Of a DNA stretch of 64,000 nt, positions 1 through 11,698 are shown one piece after another. The first letter of the stretch is position 1; each line of letters starts with the position of its first letter. The stretch lies in contig BDGG01000003.1 in assembly GCA_001949185.1 (NCBI GenBank), positions 615,612-679,611 on the forward strand, in the 5' to 3' direction. This DNA comes from Ramazzottius varieornatus (taxonomy: Eukaryota; Tardigrada; Eutardigrada; Parachela; Ramazzottiidae). The notes below the pieces were generated by a model. The model did not search any database and was not told the origin of the DNA. It was given only the letters and a program-made list of their open reading frames with translations. The translations under genes were made by a program, and so were the position numbers.

Positions 1-1
1 G

Positions 2-240
2 TCTTGACGTCCACGATGTCATTCATGAGTACTGCAGTGCCACCACGGACCGCGTCCTAGACGTTGAGGTACTCTTGACGTGTTACCTTCTTTCTTATCT
101 CATTCTGCTCTTGCTAAAGAGATTAATATGTCTCACAGGATAAAATCGATTTGCTGCGCAACGAGGTCCGAGAAAACCGGCAGATACTTCAGCTGATCCT
201 ACAAAAGTTGAGTGCGTTGGAAAGAAACGTTCTGTACTGA
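2..240 (+). CDS. C-terminal end of a coiled-coil protein (5' partial)
   Basis: Two exons are visible: 2-68, reading LDVHDVIHEYC... to ...DRVLDVE and ending at a GTACTC donor, and 139-240 after a tctcacag acceptor, ending in TGA. Both are phase 0, so they join without a shift. The last exon gives 33 residues with leucines and isoleucines in heptad-like spacing (DKIDLLRNEVRENRQILQL...), which predicts a short amphipathic coiled coil at the extreme C-terminus. Such tails often serve in oligomerisation, for example in ion channels. I do not recognise the family from this fragment. The splice signals and shared phase make it a real gene end; the identity is open because everything upstream is outside the window. 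Confidence 0.6.
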
Positions 241-535
241 GTACTCTGCCGTCAAGAAGCTCTGGGACGATGTGTCTGGAAAGGTTGCTTACTTCTCGTT
301 TTAACTGTGATGTTATGAATTTTCAGTTGGTGCGAAATATGTGCCAAGGGAACTGCTCAGATAGTATTGTGCGACCAGGTAGGAATTTCCGTATACTTTA
401 CTCGGTTTGTTGAACCGTTTCTGCGCTTGTGTGAAAGGTCCATCGAGTCTACGCGAAATCTGGATGATTAGAGAATGTAGTACAAGAACGAATTTATTGG
501 CGTGTGTTCAATGGATAGCTTATCGGAGCGATATA
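241..535. other. Short intergenic stretch between convergent genes
   Basis: This separates the 3' end of the coiled-coil gene from the 3' end of the minus-strand gene at 536. I see no coding signal. It presumably holds both 3' UTRs. Confidence 0.5.
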
Positions 536-1170
536 CTAGTTTTCGGAATCCGCGAAGATTCCTCCCTGGTTTCCTCGTTGGATACCTCCGATATTGTAGT
601 AAGGTTCTTCCGGTTGATACTTTACTGGTCCAAGCTGGGCGAACTGGCGACCCGCTGGGTAACTTTCGTACTCGCCACCGCTCATGAACCAGTCGAATGG
701 TTGAGACTTCTTGGCCTTTGTGTGCCAGGAGAAGCCGGGATTCATGATTGCCCAGTATTTCTCTAAATCAAACAGGGTCAGCAGTGAGCCTGGCATTCGA
801 AAGGGAGGATAGCAGCTCGGCAGACAAACTCGACAGGGTGGATTTCCCAAGTGGCGCATGGTTTCGGTGCTATTGGCCGCAGGCCTGCGCCACTTGGATA
901 GATGAGCCTCCTGTCCAGTTGTTGGCCGCTCTCCCGCATGATCTTGAATTAACTTACTCATGGCTTGCTGGTGGTTTAAGGGGGATCGTGCGCCACTGTC
1001 ATAAGTAGTGAGGGATGGCTCGCCGAAAATGGCGTCGACTTGGTTGCTCAGGGAATTCATGTCGTCGTCGTTATCGAATTTGCCAGTGAATGTGTTCGTG
1101 AGGTAATTGGAGTTTCCTGCAGTATCGATCATTGGGCGGTTGCTTTGCTTCGCGGCTTTATCCGACAAAA
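536..1170 (-). CDS. Unrecognised acidic/polar protein gene, 5' exon missing
   Basis: The minus strand is open from a splice acceptor (ccattgcag, exon start near 1170) to TAG at 538-536. No ATG is suitably placed, so a first exon lies further right and was not found. A consensus donor (GTAAGT at about 958-953) and an acceptor ending in tttag near 764 would remove a roughly 190-bp intron and rejoin in frame, giving ...HQQAMK-KYWAIMNPGF.... The proposed intron contains a perfect 51-bp hairpin (847-897), and unspliced RNA also stays open. The protein has an Asp/Asn-rich stretch (GKFDNDDDMNSL) and a Tyr/Gly/Pro-rich C-terminus (GGEYESYP, YYNIGGIQRG). No known domain is evident. Coding is likely; function is unknown. 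Confidence 0.45.
847..897. repeat. 51-bp perfect hairpin, CAAGTGGCGC family
   Basis: Perfect 12-bp inverted arms CCAAGTGGCGCA / TGCGCCACTTGG flank a 27-bp loop. It lies in the proposed intron of the 536-1170 gene. Related units occur at 44605-44647, 44679-44719 and 45448-45496, with a half unit near 46678, so this is a dispersed family. Confidence 0.8.
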
Positions 1171-3186
1171 CACCTGCAATGGAAACTCAACCATCGGATT
1201 TCCGTTACATGTCGGTGAGCACTGGAAACCCAGAAGTCCGCAACTTCCGGGATATCGAAAACTGGTAGACAGGCTAAGTTTAGATGTGTGCTAAGGTGCC
1301 CCGCACCCGCACCTAAAACTTCGGTTTCGACCAAACCCTCACAGATACAGTAATGTACGTTCAACTTTGCCCAACAGATGTTGGAATATTCCTGTGAGAA
1401 AATTCATCTAAGACCGAGCTGGATATCTCAGAAGATCCCACGGCAAGGAAGTCGAATAAAAAAAAGTTAGGAAAACAACGTAATTTTCTCTCTGGTCTAC
1501 AACGCGAGCGACTCGATTCGTTGTTGCGAATATCAAACGACAGCAAGAAGCGGCCTGTTTCTGCACTCAAATGACCATATAGGGAGAAAAAAAATGATTT
1601 CTGAAAACATATGTAGCCGTCTGGGCCGTTTCGAAATTAAGTATCCACTACAGTCCGCCCTAGACTACTTACAATGGAGATGTGAGGGGGGAAACGGATC
1701 ATAAAAATTACTAAGGACTGATATTTCACTTACTGGAAAGCCATGGGTACTTGAGGTTCAGTCCGCTGGCACCGACGAATCCCGCCGTGATCAGGTGAAG
1801 AACAAGAATTCGCCACATGATTACAGACGAAGAAATGCTCAAGGACTACAATGCCGTGAAGACACTGGGGATGAAGCGCGACTAAGTTTGCCGGTGAAAC
1901 TGATACTCGGCTATAGTCATGACAAGACCCAATAACGCGCCGACACCACTTTGTTCCAGATGGATGGACACGCTGAACAAAAAAGCGCCCGCGTACCTGG
2001 ATGGTGAGATGGGTTTAATGAGAGAGGGAAATCACTCACACCGCGGCCGAACCATCACTGCGAACCTTACCAACCATCAATGTCGGCTAAGTCCTTGAAA
2101 TTACTACGAAGTAATGACGCTAGCGCGGATAATCGCTGTGCGCCTGAGCTGGGAATATTCATACGCGGTTGGGCGAGTAAGCGGCAGTTCGTTGAATATT
2201 CAATCATAAGTCAATAGAGGCCCCGATGAGGAAGACATTTTGCGATGGATTACAGGACTTTGCTTTGAGCCGTTACGTGGGCTAGGGTTACCTCCCCTTG
2301 ATTTGTTCTACGTGAAGAGGGCTAATCGGGGCAGGGATGAACCATACTTGATATCCTTGCGCGAACCAGGAACAAACATCGTTGTCAGTCCTTCTGCGAA
2401 GGGATACGCCTGCTATTTGGGAAAGAGGAATAAGCCGCTGCTGACTAGGATGGATAAATATTCGATCTCAGCGTGCCTTTGTCAAAAGTCGCGTCCGCGA
2501 AACGGGCCTTCTTTAGTTTTGGATTTCTGAATCGTCGAGCACGAAAGTGTGTTTCCGATACGCTGCGGGACTGAAAAGATACCGCGCCACAATAGTTCGT
2601 GAACATCGCTTTTGCGTTCTCGTGTCCCGACAAATGAATCCTATGAAGAAATTTATTTGTCGGGAAATGAATTTATCCATGGCCAGCGGCAAGAGTTAAA
2701 GGAAGCGCCACAGGCACAGGATCGCCGGTGAACGCTTCAGAAGAAATCCCGCTTACAGCGCTATCTATCGAGCCAAACCAGTGCATGCAATTCGGTCGCC
2801 ATGGTCACGTGTATCACAGTGTTTATGCACACTGGAGTAAACCACGTGGTATGCGCATATGCTCCGACGTGACAGGCACGTGGATGACGTATAACGTGAA
2901 GACCTTATTTTGATCCAGAAGATGCACGCGATAGCATGTTTACAGACCTTTGCTCAACTTAGCAGCCACGTTTTTCCTTCTGGATGAGTCTTTCTGGGCT
3001 CAAGATCTGCGTAAAGAAGAACCTAGGTGTCTCGAGAATCGACAAAGGTAAATACACAGGATTTGCTCATTTTCTGAATTATTGAGTTGAGTTATTTTGG
3101 GTTTGAACGTTATCGATTATTTCACCTGGGTGCGCAACAGGTTCATCTCGTGCCTCCGTGGATCCCGCTCCTTCTTTTGAGTCGAC
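1171..3186. other. Intergenic region, no gene recognised
   Basis: Open frames here are short and lack splice-supported continuation; the longest plus frame, 2240-2530 (96 residues), matches nothing I know. A small hairpin with arms CCCGACAAAT / ATTTGTCGGG lies at about 2627-2667. The 3' part (about 2950-3186) should contain the promoter and 5' UTR of SNAP-25; no TATA box stands out. Confidence 0.4.
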
Positions 3187-4316
3187 ATGGCCAGCCGTAA
3201 CAACTTTGGACCTGCAGGAGGCGCGGGCAATCAGGCCAACAGGAAAGAATTGTTGGGTGGTCCGACGGCGGGAAGCGTAAGTCGAGCTGGAGTGAGTAAT
3301 GGTGGCTACGCTTCCCCCAGCTCTCCTACTCGTGTAAGTGGACCTGGAGCCGTTGGAGGAATGTCCGAGATGGACCAGATCAACATGAAGATCAACAAAA
3401 CTACAGATGAATCTCTGGAGTCGACGAGGAGGATGTTGGGCTTGGTGGAAGAATCACAGGAAGTCGGAGTTAGAACGATGGAGAATCTTTACAAGCAGGG
3501 TAAGTTGTTCGAAACTGTCACTCGTTACGAGATGCACATGCGTACACGGAAGTCACGTAATAGCTTGGTTGTTTGGATGCGTGTGTTTGTCGTTGGGGGG
3601 TGCGAGTTGCCTGCTGACGACATGCAGATACGCACTTCCGGTAGCGCTTGGCTGTGTGTGCCTTGCATGCTGGTGGATTTTGGAGGATGCGCACTTTGGC
3701 TGCCTCGTTGCGACATGCACCTACCACTATGGTGTCTGTTAGTTGTCGTATGGTTAGTTTGCAGGTTTGAGTTTCCGTTTGCTGGTCTCGAACAGTACTC
3801 AGACTTCCGGTGAGGCTTTTTTCCATTGCAGGTGAGCAGTTGGATAAGGTTGAAGAGAATCTGGACAAAATGAACCAAGACATGAAAGAAGCCGAGAAGA
3901 ATATGGAGCAAATGGAGAAGTGCTGTGGTCTCTGTGTCTGTCCGTGGAACAAATCACGAAACTTTGAGAAGTCTTCCGGTTTCCAGAAAACCTACGGGAA
4001 GAAAGCCCCGAAAGACGGCATGGGTAAGCCAGGCGACACCATCATGATGGAACAACCCAATGTAGACGATTTCAACCGAGATGGCGGACGTATCGTTCAG
4101 CGCATCACCAACGACGCGCGTGAAGACGAAATGGAAGAAAACCTCGGCGCAGTGGGGAACATGCTGGGCGGTCTGAAGATGATGGCCACCGATATGGGCA
4201 AAGAAATTAACAAGCAAAATAAACAGCTGGATAGCCTTAATCAAAAAGCCGAAGTCACTGATGTACGGGTTGTACAGGCAAATAAACGCGCCAACGATAT
4301 TCTCAGAAAAGCTTGA
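3187..4316 (+). CDS. Snap25: SNAP-25-type SNARE protein
   Basis: Exons 3187-3499 and 3832-4316 join in phase (CAG G|GT GAG) to give 265 residues. SNAP-25 supplies two helices (Qb and Qc) to the SNARE bundle that fuses synaptic vesicles with the plasma membrane. The first SNARE helix runs from about residue 61 to 133 and includes MNQDMKEAEKN. A palmitoylation cluster, KCCGLCVCP, has Cys135, 136, 139 and 141. The second helix (about 200-262) follows RITNDAREDEMEENL, the family signature. The odd part is residues 1-60, a Gly/Ser/Pro-rich extension; vertebrate SNAP-25 (206 residues) starts almost directly at the helix. The ATG at 3187 begins the open frame, and a later in-frame Met at about 59 is an alternative start. 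Identity is very secure. Confidence 0.95.
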
Positions 4317-5423
4317 TTGTATTCCCAGGATTTATCTCCACAGTTTTCCTTTCTGTTCTTTCCTGTTCCGGTAACAGTTCGTAGCTTCATGATTTCATAG
4401 TCTTGAGTTTCCTGTATGTGCATATTGTTTTCTGCAGAATATTCACCCTACCGAAATGGATTTTTCCGTCCTTTTTTTATATTCGATTTTTTCGCTTGTA
4501 AGTTTATCTCAGAATTTACCGTAAGATAGTGACAAGAGTTGGGATGAACTGTGACGATAACGCGTCGAGTTAAAAAATAATAAAGAGGAGATTGTGTGGC
4601 TAGAGGGAGAAAGAACAACAGAGTAACAATGGCAGGTGTACTGCAGGAGTCGGGACCAGGTCTGGTGCTGTGCTGTACATGGCTGTTGAAGAGCCCTCAT
4701 CTTTTTTCCGCTAATGAATCCGATCTTTGCATTCGCATGTTGCCCGACATGAGGACTGAAGATTGTAGGAAGCGTCTGAACAAATCTTGAACTCGGATTC
4801 TAACGAGACGCAGTTGGCGTACTTGTCAGTATACGGACAAGGATTTGCTGCAAAGAAGAGCCCGGCGATTAGAAAATCCGCTGTTACAGCAAATCAATTT
4901 TGTGCCAAAACCAAACCAAAACAGGAAAGAAAGCATGCATCTTGATAAAAAAAGACTACCGATTACAAAATCTGATAAGCAATTTGTTAACAAAACTGAA
5001 AAATGGTTGAATAAATTTCAATACGTTAGTGACCGGGAAAATTACGATTAGTAAGGAAACCACCGATCGAGGTACGCGCTGGATAAATTTGATCGAATTT
5101 ATGTGTTGGGGAAAAACCAGAGACGGTGATCGTCTGACTTCGCCTTGCGGGTGAACACGTTCGCCATTTCAAATTTTTGTGGTAATTTCAGTTCTGCTGT
5201 ACTCGTATTTCATATTACTTTGGCGTTCATGGATGATTGCTGAAGGTTACTTTTGGAAGGTTGATCTCGGCAGGTAACAAGATACAGCAAAATGTGAATT
5301 GCCGAGAAGTGAAAGCCATTTCTTCTCAAGCTTCTCCCCGTGTTTCACATCTGTAATTTGAGCTTCTTAGGTGTGGAAAAAGTGGATACCGATCTCTAGT
5401 TTTTAAAGACTGTAATTTCTTTG
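4317..5423. other. Intergenic region with weak exon-like stretches
   Basis: The plus strand at about 4757-4945, after an attgtag acceptor-like site, is open for 56 residues (EASEQILNSDSNETQ...) and is Lys/Ala/Ser-rich. An overlapping frame at 4845-5051 is also open and Lys/Asn-rich. Neither can be tied to neighbouring exons or a family. The 3' end holds the 3' UTR of the CAP gene. Nothing else is seen. Confidence 0.3.
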
Positions 5424-7659
5424 TCAGGTGTCAGTTTTTTTGCCATATTTCACCGCAAAGCAGGTGCGGCTACGAAAGAAGAATAGCACAATCACGGCCA
5501 CCTGCAGAGCTGCTGTCGTCGCGCAAACAACAACGGCAAGCTTGACATCGGCGACCTTCCGGCATTTCTTGCCTGATTGCCTATTTCAAGGTCAAATTTC
5601 ATGAGTTCAACAAGAAAAGAAATTTCCAGAGCATTACCGAAAACCCGCTCCCCAAAATGTCTTAACGCCATCATCTTTCAACGAAAATCGGGTCTTTCGT
5701 TCCCGATCAACATCGCTTTTTTTGATTCAGTGATTTCTGCTATTGAGTGTTTGCCTGGTTGTCTTGCTTGCAAGGCTTTTCTGACATGACTTACTGCAAA
5801 GTTTTCCGTTTTCGCAGCTGCCCGGACACGCTTCGCAGGACTGTTGAGCATTCTGGTACGGCCTGTACTTTTTGGTTTCCAAGTTTCCGCTGCGGCAAAA
5901 AGAACAGTAGATTATTGCTAAGGTGCTATTGTGATTGTTGGCCATATTAATCTCGTAAGGTCCTTTGACAAGAAGCTAATATTGAACAGATTAGAAAAAC
6001 AGATCGCGCGTGGGTGTGTTCTGAATTTGGCACTTACGTTGGGCAGTAATCACAGACGTAAAAGTGAAACTTTCCACAATCCTTGTATGCACATCCGATC
6101 TGGTAAGACTGTGCCCAAACCAACTGAAAAACAAAATTCTAGGTTAGGCGTTTCTCTACTGTAGTATAGTCTACTGTGTTTTTAAACAAGATGTTATGAT
6201 ACAATGCCTGTTTTTCCCACCACGTCTCGTTAATCAGCCCAGTAGGGGTTATTCCACCGTCCAAATACCATACCTGGGTATAATGGCCCACCATGCCTCG
6301 CGGGCGTCCGTTGAAGTTGAAGTCCTTCCGCTCGTCGAACCACAGCTGCATCGTCAGGTTCCACGACAGCGGCTTGGGCCAGCCACGTGCCAAGTTCTGG
6401 CCGCATTTAAATTCTGCAAAAGAAAGCACAAGCACCGTTAGCCCGACGAACAAAAAAGCGCACTCAGCCGCCAAACTATCTCCCCACACGGAAACACGGA
6501 GACATTAACAGAACGAAGCCGGCTCAACAGGAAGTTAATCGCTCCACCGTCCTTCTCATTACCATATAATATTTGTCTTCCGCCTAACCCACGCAAAATC
6601 GACAGACCGGTACAAAGAGAAGCTTTTTCCGTCAAATCAACCGATCAAAAGGGCGACTCAAGTGTACGTACGTTGAGTGACTCGTTGTTCACCGTGGTCG
6701 TGCTCGAAATGACACTGATCCGCCCATCGTTGAGCAATCTTTTGCGCATCCTCGTTCCACTCCATCTTCAGCATGTTCGCAGCCGGTGGACTGACCATCG
6801 ATCTGAGGTGGTTATGTTTCTGCACGATCATGTCCTTCAGGTACTGGCTATGTCGGGGATCGAGGTCTTTCGGTTCTTGCTCCATCCATAATGGCTTGAC
6901 TTCCAGCACCGGTGGCAACACCTCCGCTTCCTTCTTCCTTTCTTCCAGACCGGCGATGATATTCTGTACCATCTTGTCCACATCGGTACTGTCGCGGCTC
7001 TCTTCGATGTCGACTGGGTTCTCAGTCGTTGTGGTGGTTGCTGTTTGGCGCCGACGAATGGGCTGAGGCTCGTCGATGTCGTTGGTCTCGAGGTCTTGAC
7101 TGACCAAGCGCGAGCCGAGTTCCTCGTCGTTGGCCACAAACTGCCGAGCGAACTTGCGCCGGTTGGTCTTCTGCCGTCGCTTTTTGGCCTTCTGGATGCT
7201 CTTCACCACGGGAGAATCGGAGTCGGCGGGAATTGGGCCGTTCTTCTTCAAGTATTGATCTCGGCGCTTTTGCCAAGCGGCTCTCCAGTCATTCGACGCC
7301 CTTTTCACTCGCGAAGAATGCAGGTTGAACTCTGGCTTATCGGGGTTGATCAAGGCTTTTCCTTTCTGGATGGTTTCTGTGATGTTCTCGGAAGTCAGGG
7401 TGATGTTTCGGGGTACAGGAATCAACGATGACTTCTGAAGCGGAAGGTCGTTAATTGACAGCGAGTTGAACTGGTCATCATCGTCGACGATGTACTGGTG
7501 TGTTCCATCTGCTGACGTGAACAATTCAGCAAACTGTTGGGGAGATGTTGAAAAGTGGGCGGAGCCCCCAGGCAACACCCAGGGGTCGGACAGGGCGAGA
7601 AGAGGTAAAAGAAGCAGAAGAATAGAGGAAGAAAGTGTGAGGCCACGGAGACCGCTCAT
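5424..7659 (-). CDS. Membrane-anchored CAP (CRISP/antigen 5/PR-1) domain protein
   Basis: Five exons on the minus strand: 7659-6672, 6413-6274, 6123-6038, 5889-5795 and 5572-5424. Phases agree at every junction and give 485 residues. Order: signal peptide (1-25, leucine-rich), a polar prodomain with a furin-like site RVKR at 117-120, a basic and Thr-rich linker, the CAP domain (about 275-435), and a C-terminal hydrophobic helix (about 446-467) followed by a short tail. CAP hallmarks are [33 protein letters not shown] and [14 protein letters not shown]. The usual GENLA reads GQNLA (Gln335), so the conserved Glu of the CAP tetrad is replaced. CAP proteins are usually secreted; the last exon here adds a membrane anchor, implying a cell-surface type I protein that could also be shed. 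Its ligand is unknown. Confidence 0.88.
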
Positions 7660-10600
7660 CTTTGATTGGGTTCGTGAGATGTACAGGTGTGATGATAAAC
7701 TGAGCCAGGTTTGTCTGGCAGGCAAATGTGTTCTGAATTATTCGGATAGATGGAAAGATAAGTGCAGGATTAGATGTGCAAGGCTTTTGTTCGGTGAGGT
7801 ACGAGATGAATAGAGATGAACTTGACTCTAGAATAATAAAAGCGAAACAAATTAGGAAAAGAAAAATGAGAAGATGGTGCGGGTGAGGAAAACGGTGTTT
7901 AGGTGAATGCCGGTATGTACCCCGAGTTCTTCTCATCAATCACATGTCAGTACATCTAGCTGGGTCTACGTCAACAAATTAGACGTTGCCGGTGTATCTG
8001 GGTAGCAATAAACCACCCACTGTGACAACCGGCTCGAGTAATTGCGAGCGAACCCGACTGACACATGAAAGGAACAAAGGACCCAAATTACTGTCTGGCT
8101 GGTAGGGGAATCAAATCATCCACCTGGTGTTTGTCAACTATGACTCAGTTGGTTAACAAAGCTGTGGATAGTTTCTTCGTGCTCGAAAGTTGCTTAATTA
8201 GCTAGGAGCCTACGCGGTTCGAGCCGAATTCGAACAAACGAAATTCCAATTCCTGGTGCAAAGGAACTAAACAAGGAACTTATCATCCGAAGCTTTCAAA
8301 ACCTAAGATACCGAAGTTTCTTAATTATTGATGAAACGTGTAACCCGTGGACTTTTGCGAAGTCCAGTTGACATGTTTTTGGGGGAAAACAAATGTTCAA
8401 AAATAATTAGAGCGAAAACTTACATGCTGTCTTCTGGTGGGATGGGCAGATTACTCGGTGTTCTCGGTTGGTGGATTTCTGCAAAGGAGAAGAAGAGGTG
8501 TTGAGAGGAACCTTGTCGTTGATGGACAGACAATACTGATGAATTATTCAAAAGGCAGTGTCCGTTTGGTGGTTAGATCTAATTGGAGGTCGTTGAGGAG
8601 GACCTTGATCAGAGTCGGAACGGGCTAGACAGTGTGGCGTCGGTGACGCGCTCGGGGTTTTTGCAGAACACACAAAGAGTAACACGGCAAACGTGTACCC
8701 GCGTTCTCCACTGTACTGTAAGCGAATATTCACTTACAGACAGGCGCAAAAGTCAGTTCTAGCTTCTGATCGAAGAAAACGAAAAGAGTGCGGTGCGACG
8801 TTGCCGTCAAGTGCCTATTATATTCTCGTCGGGTGAAACAAACAAGGAGGTTTCGCATCGCCTTCAGCATAGGAGTTGAACTGCGAACTGCAGCCGTGCG
8901 TACCTGATCAATGTCAACCAGCTGTACGGAAAACACTTTGCGAAGAAGAACCGAGGTAGCTAGACTGTGCGAAGATAACAGTTACCGAAATGATTAATAT
9001 ACCTGTGGATTCTGGTGCAGACATGCCCTCTAGGCTTTACTATGTCGTCCTTCCGTCAACATGATCAGCCATCGCGCTAACGCATCTTCATTGCGGAAAC
9101 CTTGATAGAGAACCAGCATTGTCAACCTATCATAAAATCAACCTAGTCGAAACAGTTGTAAAACATCATAAACATCAAGTGGTCAAGTTCACAACTCACC
9201 TAGGCAGGCTTTGTGCTACTGTTTATGATATTTTGATATGGTTTTCCAGATCACGTTTCAACAGATCGTATAATCACCTTAGTCAGACGGTCGTAAAGAA
9301 ATTCGCAGACAGAAGTTTAGGTTGGGTTCTAACTGACGCAAGTTCAGTAAATGCTGGAAAAAACTTGTTATTTGTCATTTAGGAATATTTGCACGTTTCG
9401 CTTGTAACAGTCTCACAGATTTGAAAAAGGTGAAACGTGACCCGAAATACACAAAGAGTTCGTACTGTAGGTGTACTATGCATATGGTTTCATGACGGAA
9501 TGCAGCTTTTTAAATTGTTGCAGTTCTTCTGGATGTGCCACGGCTTTGCTTTTCTTACAGAAAAGAACAATGGAATGTGATCAACAAAAGTAGAATGCAA
9601 ACTTTTTATTTTTTCTTTCGTCGGGTATAGTGTTTACGAAAACGAAGATTTATAACTGGCTGGCAGCGAGGATTAACCTCGAAGAAACGTCACTCCCTTT
9701 ATTTTCCATTCTTTCACGCACGGGTTGCCTGCTGCGTGGTCCATCCGTCACTCATCCAAGCGAAAAAGCCACAACCTAGCAACCCCGGACAAAAAATCAC
9801 CAGTGGGAGCACGTAACTTGCAAACGGTGCTGCGAGGCAAAAGCCTGCATTATACGTACAGATACAGTGGTTTACCTGCGTTCCTCTTGACGGACGACAC
9901 AAGGAAAATCTGCTAGACTGCGTTGCGCCAACTGATAATTAATTATCGGCATGATTAATAATCGGTTACCATTTCGTCTCCAGCTGTGGCAGCAGCTGTA
10001 CATGGTTCAAAACTGGTCTGCCGACTTGAGTTTTGCCGGCTTCTCATTTGTCAATCGTAATAAGCCCATCTTAGCTAGCTGACATCACCGTGCGACCTTT
10101 TTGAAAAAGAACAGATGTGCTCAACTCACGTGCCGGAAAAATCTGGCATGGGTTCTTTTGTTACAAAGAAACTTAAGCTACTTATGATCTGGACATGAAA
10201 TGATATTATTCTATTATTCATTTGGCTCGACTAATGAGAAAACCGCAAGTGGTGCTCCTTCAAAAATCATGCACGTGCTTGTTCGAGTGCCAACAAAAGC
10301 TCCGAAATCTCTTCCTAACAAAGCGCTGCACTTTAACCTTGAGCTCGTCACGCTACATTTGTGAAATTTGCCAAAAAATTTTTGACCAGGTTAATTAGCC
10401 AGCGGTGCACTCTCGCACTTGGAGCCGAAAAACACAAAGTCTGATTGTCGTTGCCCTGTGACGCAAGTATTGTGAAGCACGTGCAAACTTTTGATTAGTT
10501 TGTCAGTTCGTAAATGCCACAGGAGCGCTGTAGTCTTGTGGATACAACTGCTAATTAAAATTCTGCCCCTGGAGGGGTACATTTTGTATACGGTACTTTA

Positions 10601-11698
10601 GTTTTTGGATCGCTTTTGGGTCAATTATGTGTTCTGCAGATGATGAACAGCGAGCTTGCAACACATTCTGTCAGTACTATACCGATGTACCGATACGGTT
10701 GTTCTTTTAATAGAAATTTCATGTCATCTTGAAAAGAAATGCTGTGGTACTGCTTACACAATTACATTTGGTAGTCGATTAAAAACTGTGTGCCTTCGTA
10801 GGTCGAGTATGCAACAATGGTGGAACCCTAGATATCGTCATCGATGAAGAGATTGACGTGGTCTCTTTTATTCGCTAAGTCTCAGCAACCAATGAACGCA
10901 ACTGTCATTGCTCAACGCACAGCAAACATCGAAAAGTAATCTAGATGCCCGTAGTTGACTGACAGGGAAATTACAGGGGCTAAAGGCGGAAGACATCTGT
11001 TACTGCTTATTATTTTTCTCAGCGTACCTGGAACTAAGTCTGTCGAAGCGAAAGTAGTCGAAAGAAGAAATAACGATTTGCTGATGTTCGAGGAAAACTC
11101 CTTTGGACACCACGGTCTGAATCGCTTCTTTTCACTTGCGGTTGGCGTGTTCGACAGTGGGAAGCGAGCTAACAAAAAGGACTTTAATAATAGTTTCACC
11201 TATATTTATAAATGTACTGTCCACAGATAAAGATTACAATGTCAGCGAATTAAGAAACTAAAGTTGAAAAACATCCGTATAAGAGTAGTGTGCTGCTTCT
11301 CGCTTGAAAAGTATGATACCAATTTAATTAATGTCCTTTCGAGCTGGGAGCGTGAATATACATAAGGTAAGTGGCACCTGTTGCTCTCCGTTGCAGACTG
11401 CAGGTGGCGCTGTTCCGGTGGTGGAGCAGCAGTGGTACTGAGTCTACGATTGATTCCCAGCTAGTTGAAGTATTGATTGGTCGCCAACTGCTTTGCGACG
11501 TGGACAACGAAGATTTGTCCAAGCAGCGACAGCTAGCTGCTCCGAAGCCAAGCACTCATTTACTGGAACACGTTTGCCCGGGTTTTCGAGTTTTGGTATT
11601 GCACTCTAGAATTATAAATACCGTCCCATACTTGCGCAAGCTAATTTTTCAAAGGAGGGACCCCGAAAGAGACACCAGGCGATGAAGTTACCAGGACC
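7660..11698. other. 4-kb intergenic region
   Basis: No gene is recognised. A short minus-strand stretch at 8478-8425 has a good acceptor (ctcctttgcag) and donor (GTAAGT) and could be an upstream non-coding exon of the CAP gene. Another minus-strand piece near 8945-8907 ends in a GTACGC donor. Plus frames at 10955-11230 and 11371-11685 are open but show no family features. The right end holds the EDEM promoter. Confidence 0.3.
11613..11620 (+). promoter_or_regulatory. Possible TATA box of the EDEM gene
   Basis: TATAAATA lies 79 bp upstream of the EDEM start codon, a reasonable distance for a TATA-driven start with a 5' UTR of about 50 bp. Position only; no transcript evidence. Confidence 0.35.

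Noticed and set aside
3518-3952. Minus-strand frame of 144 residues across the SNAP-25 intron
   Set aside because: It starts without a good ATG and spans the SNAP-25 intron and exon 2; no protein features.
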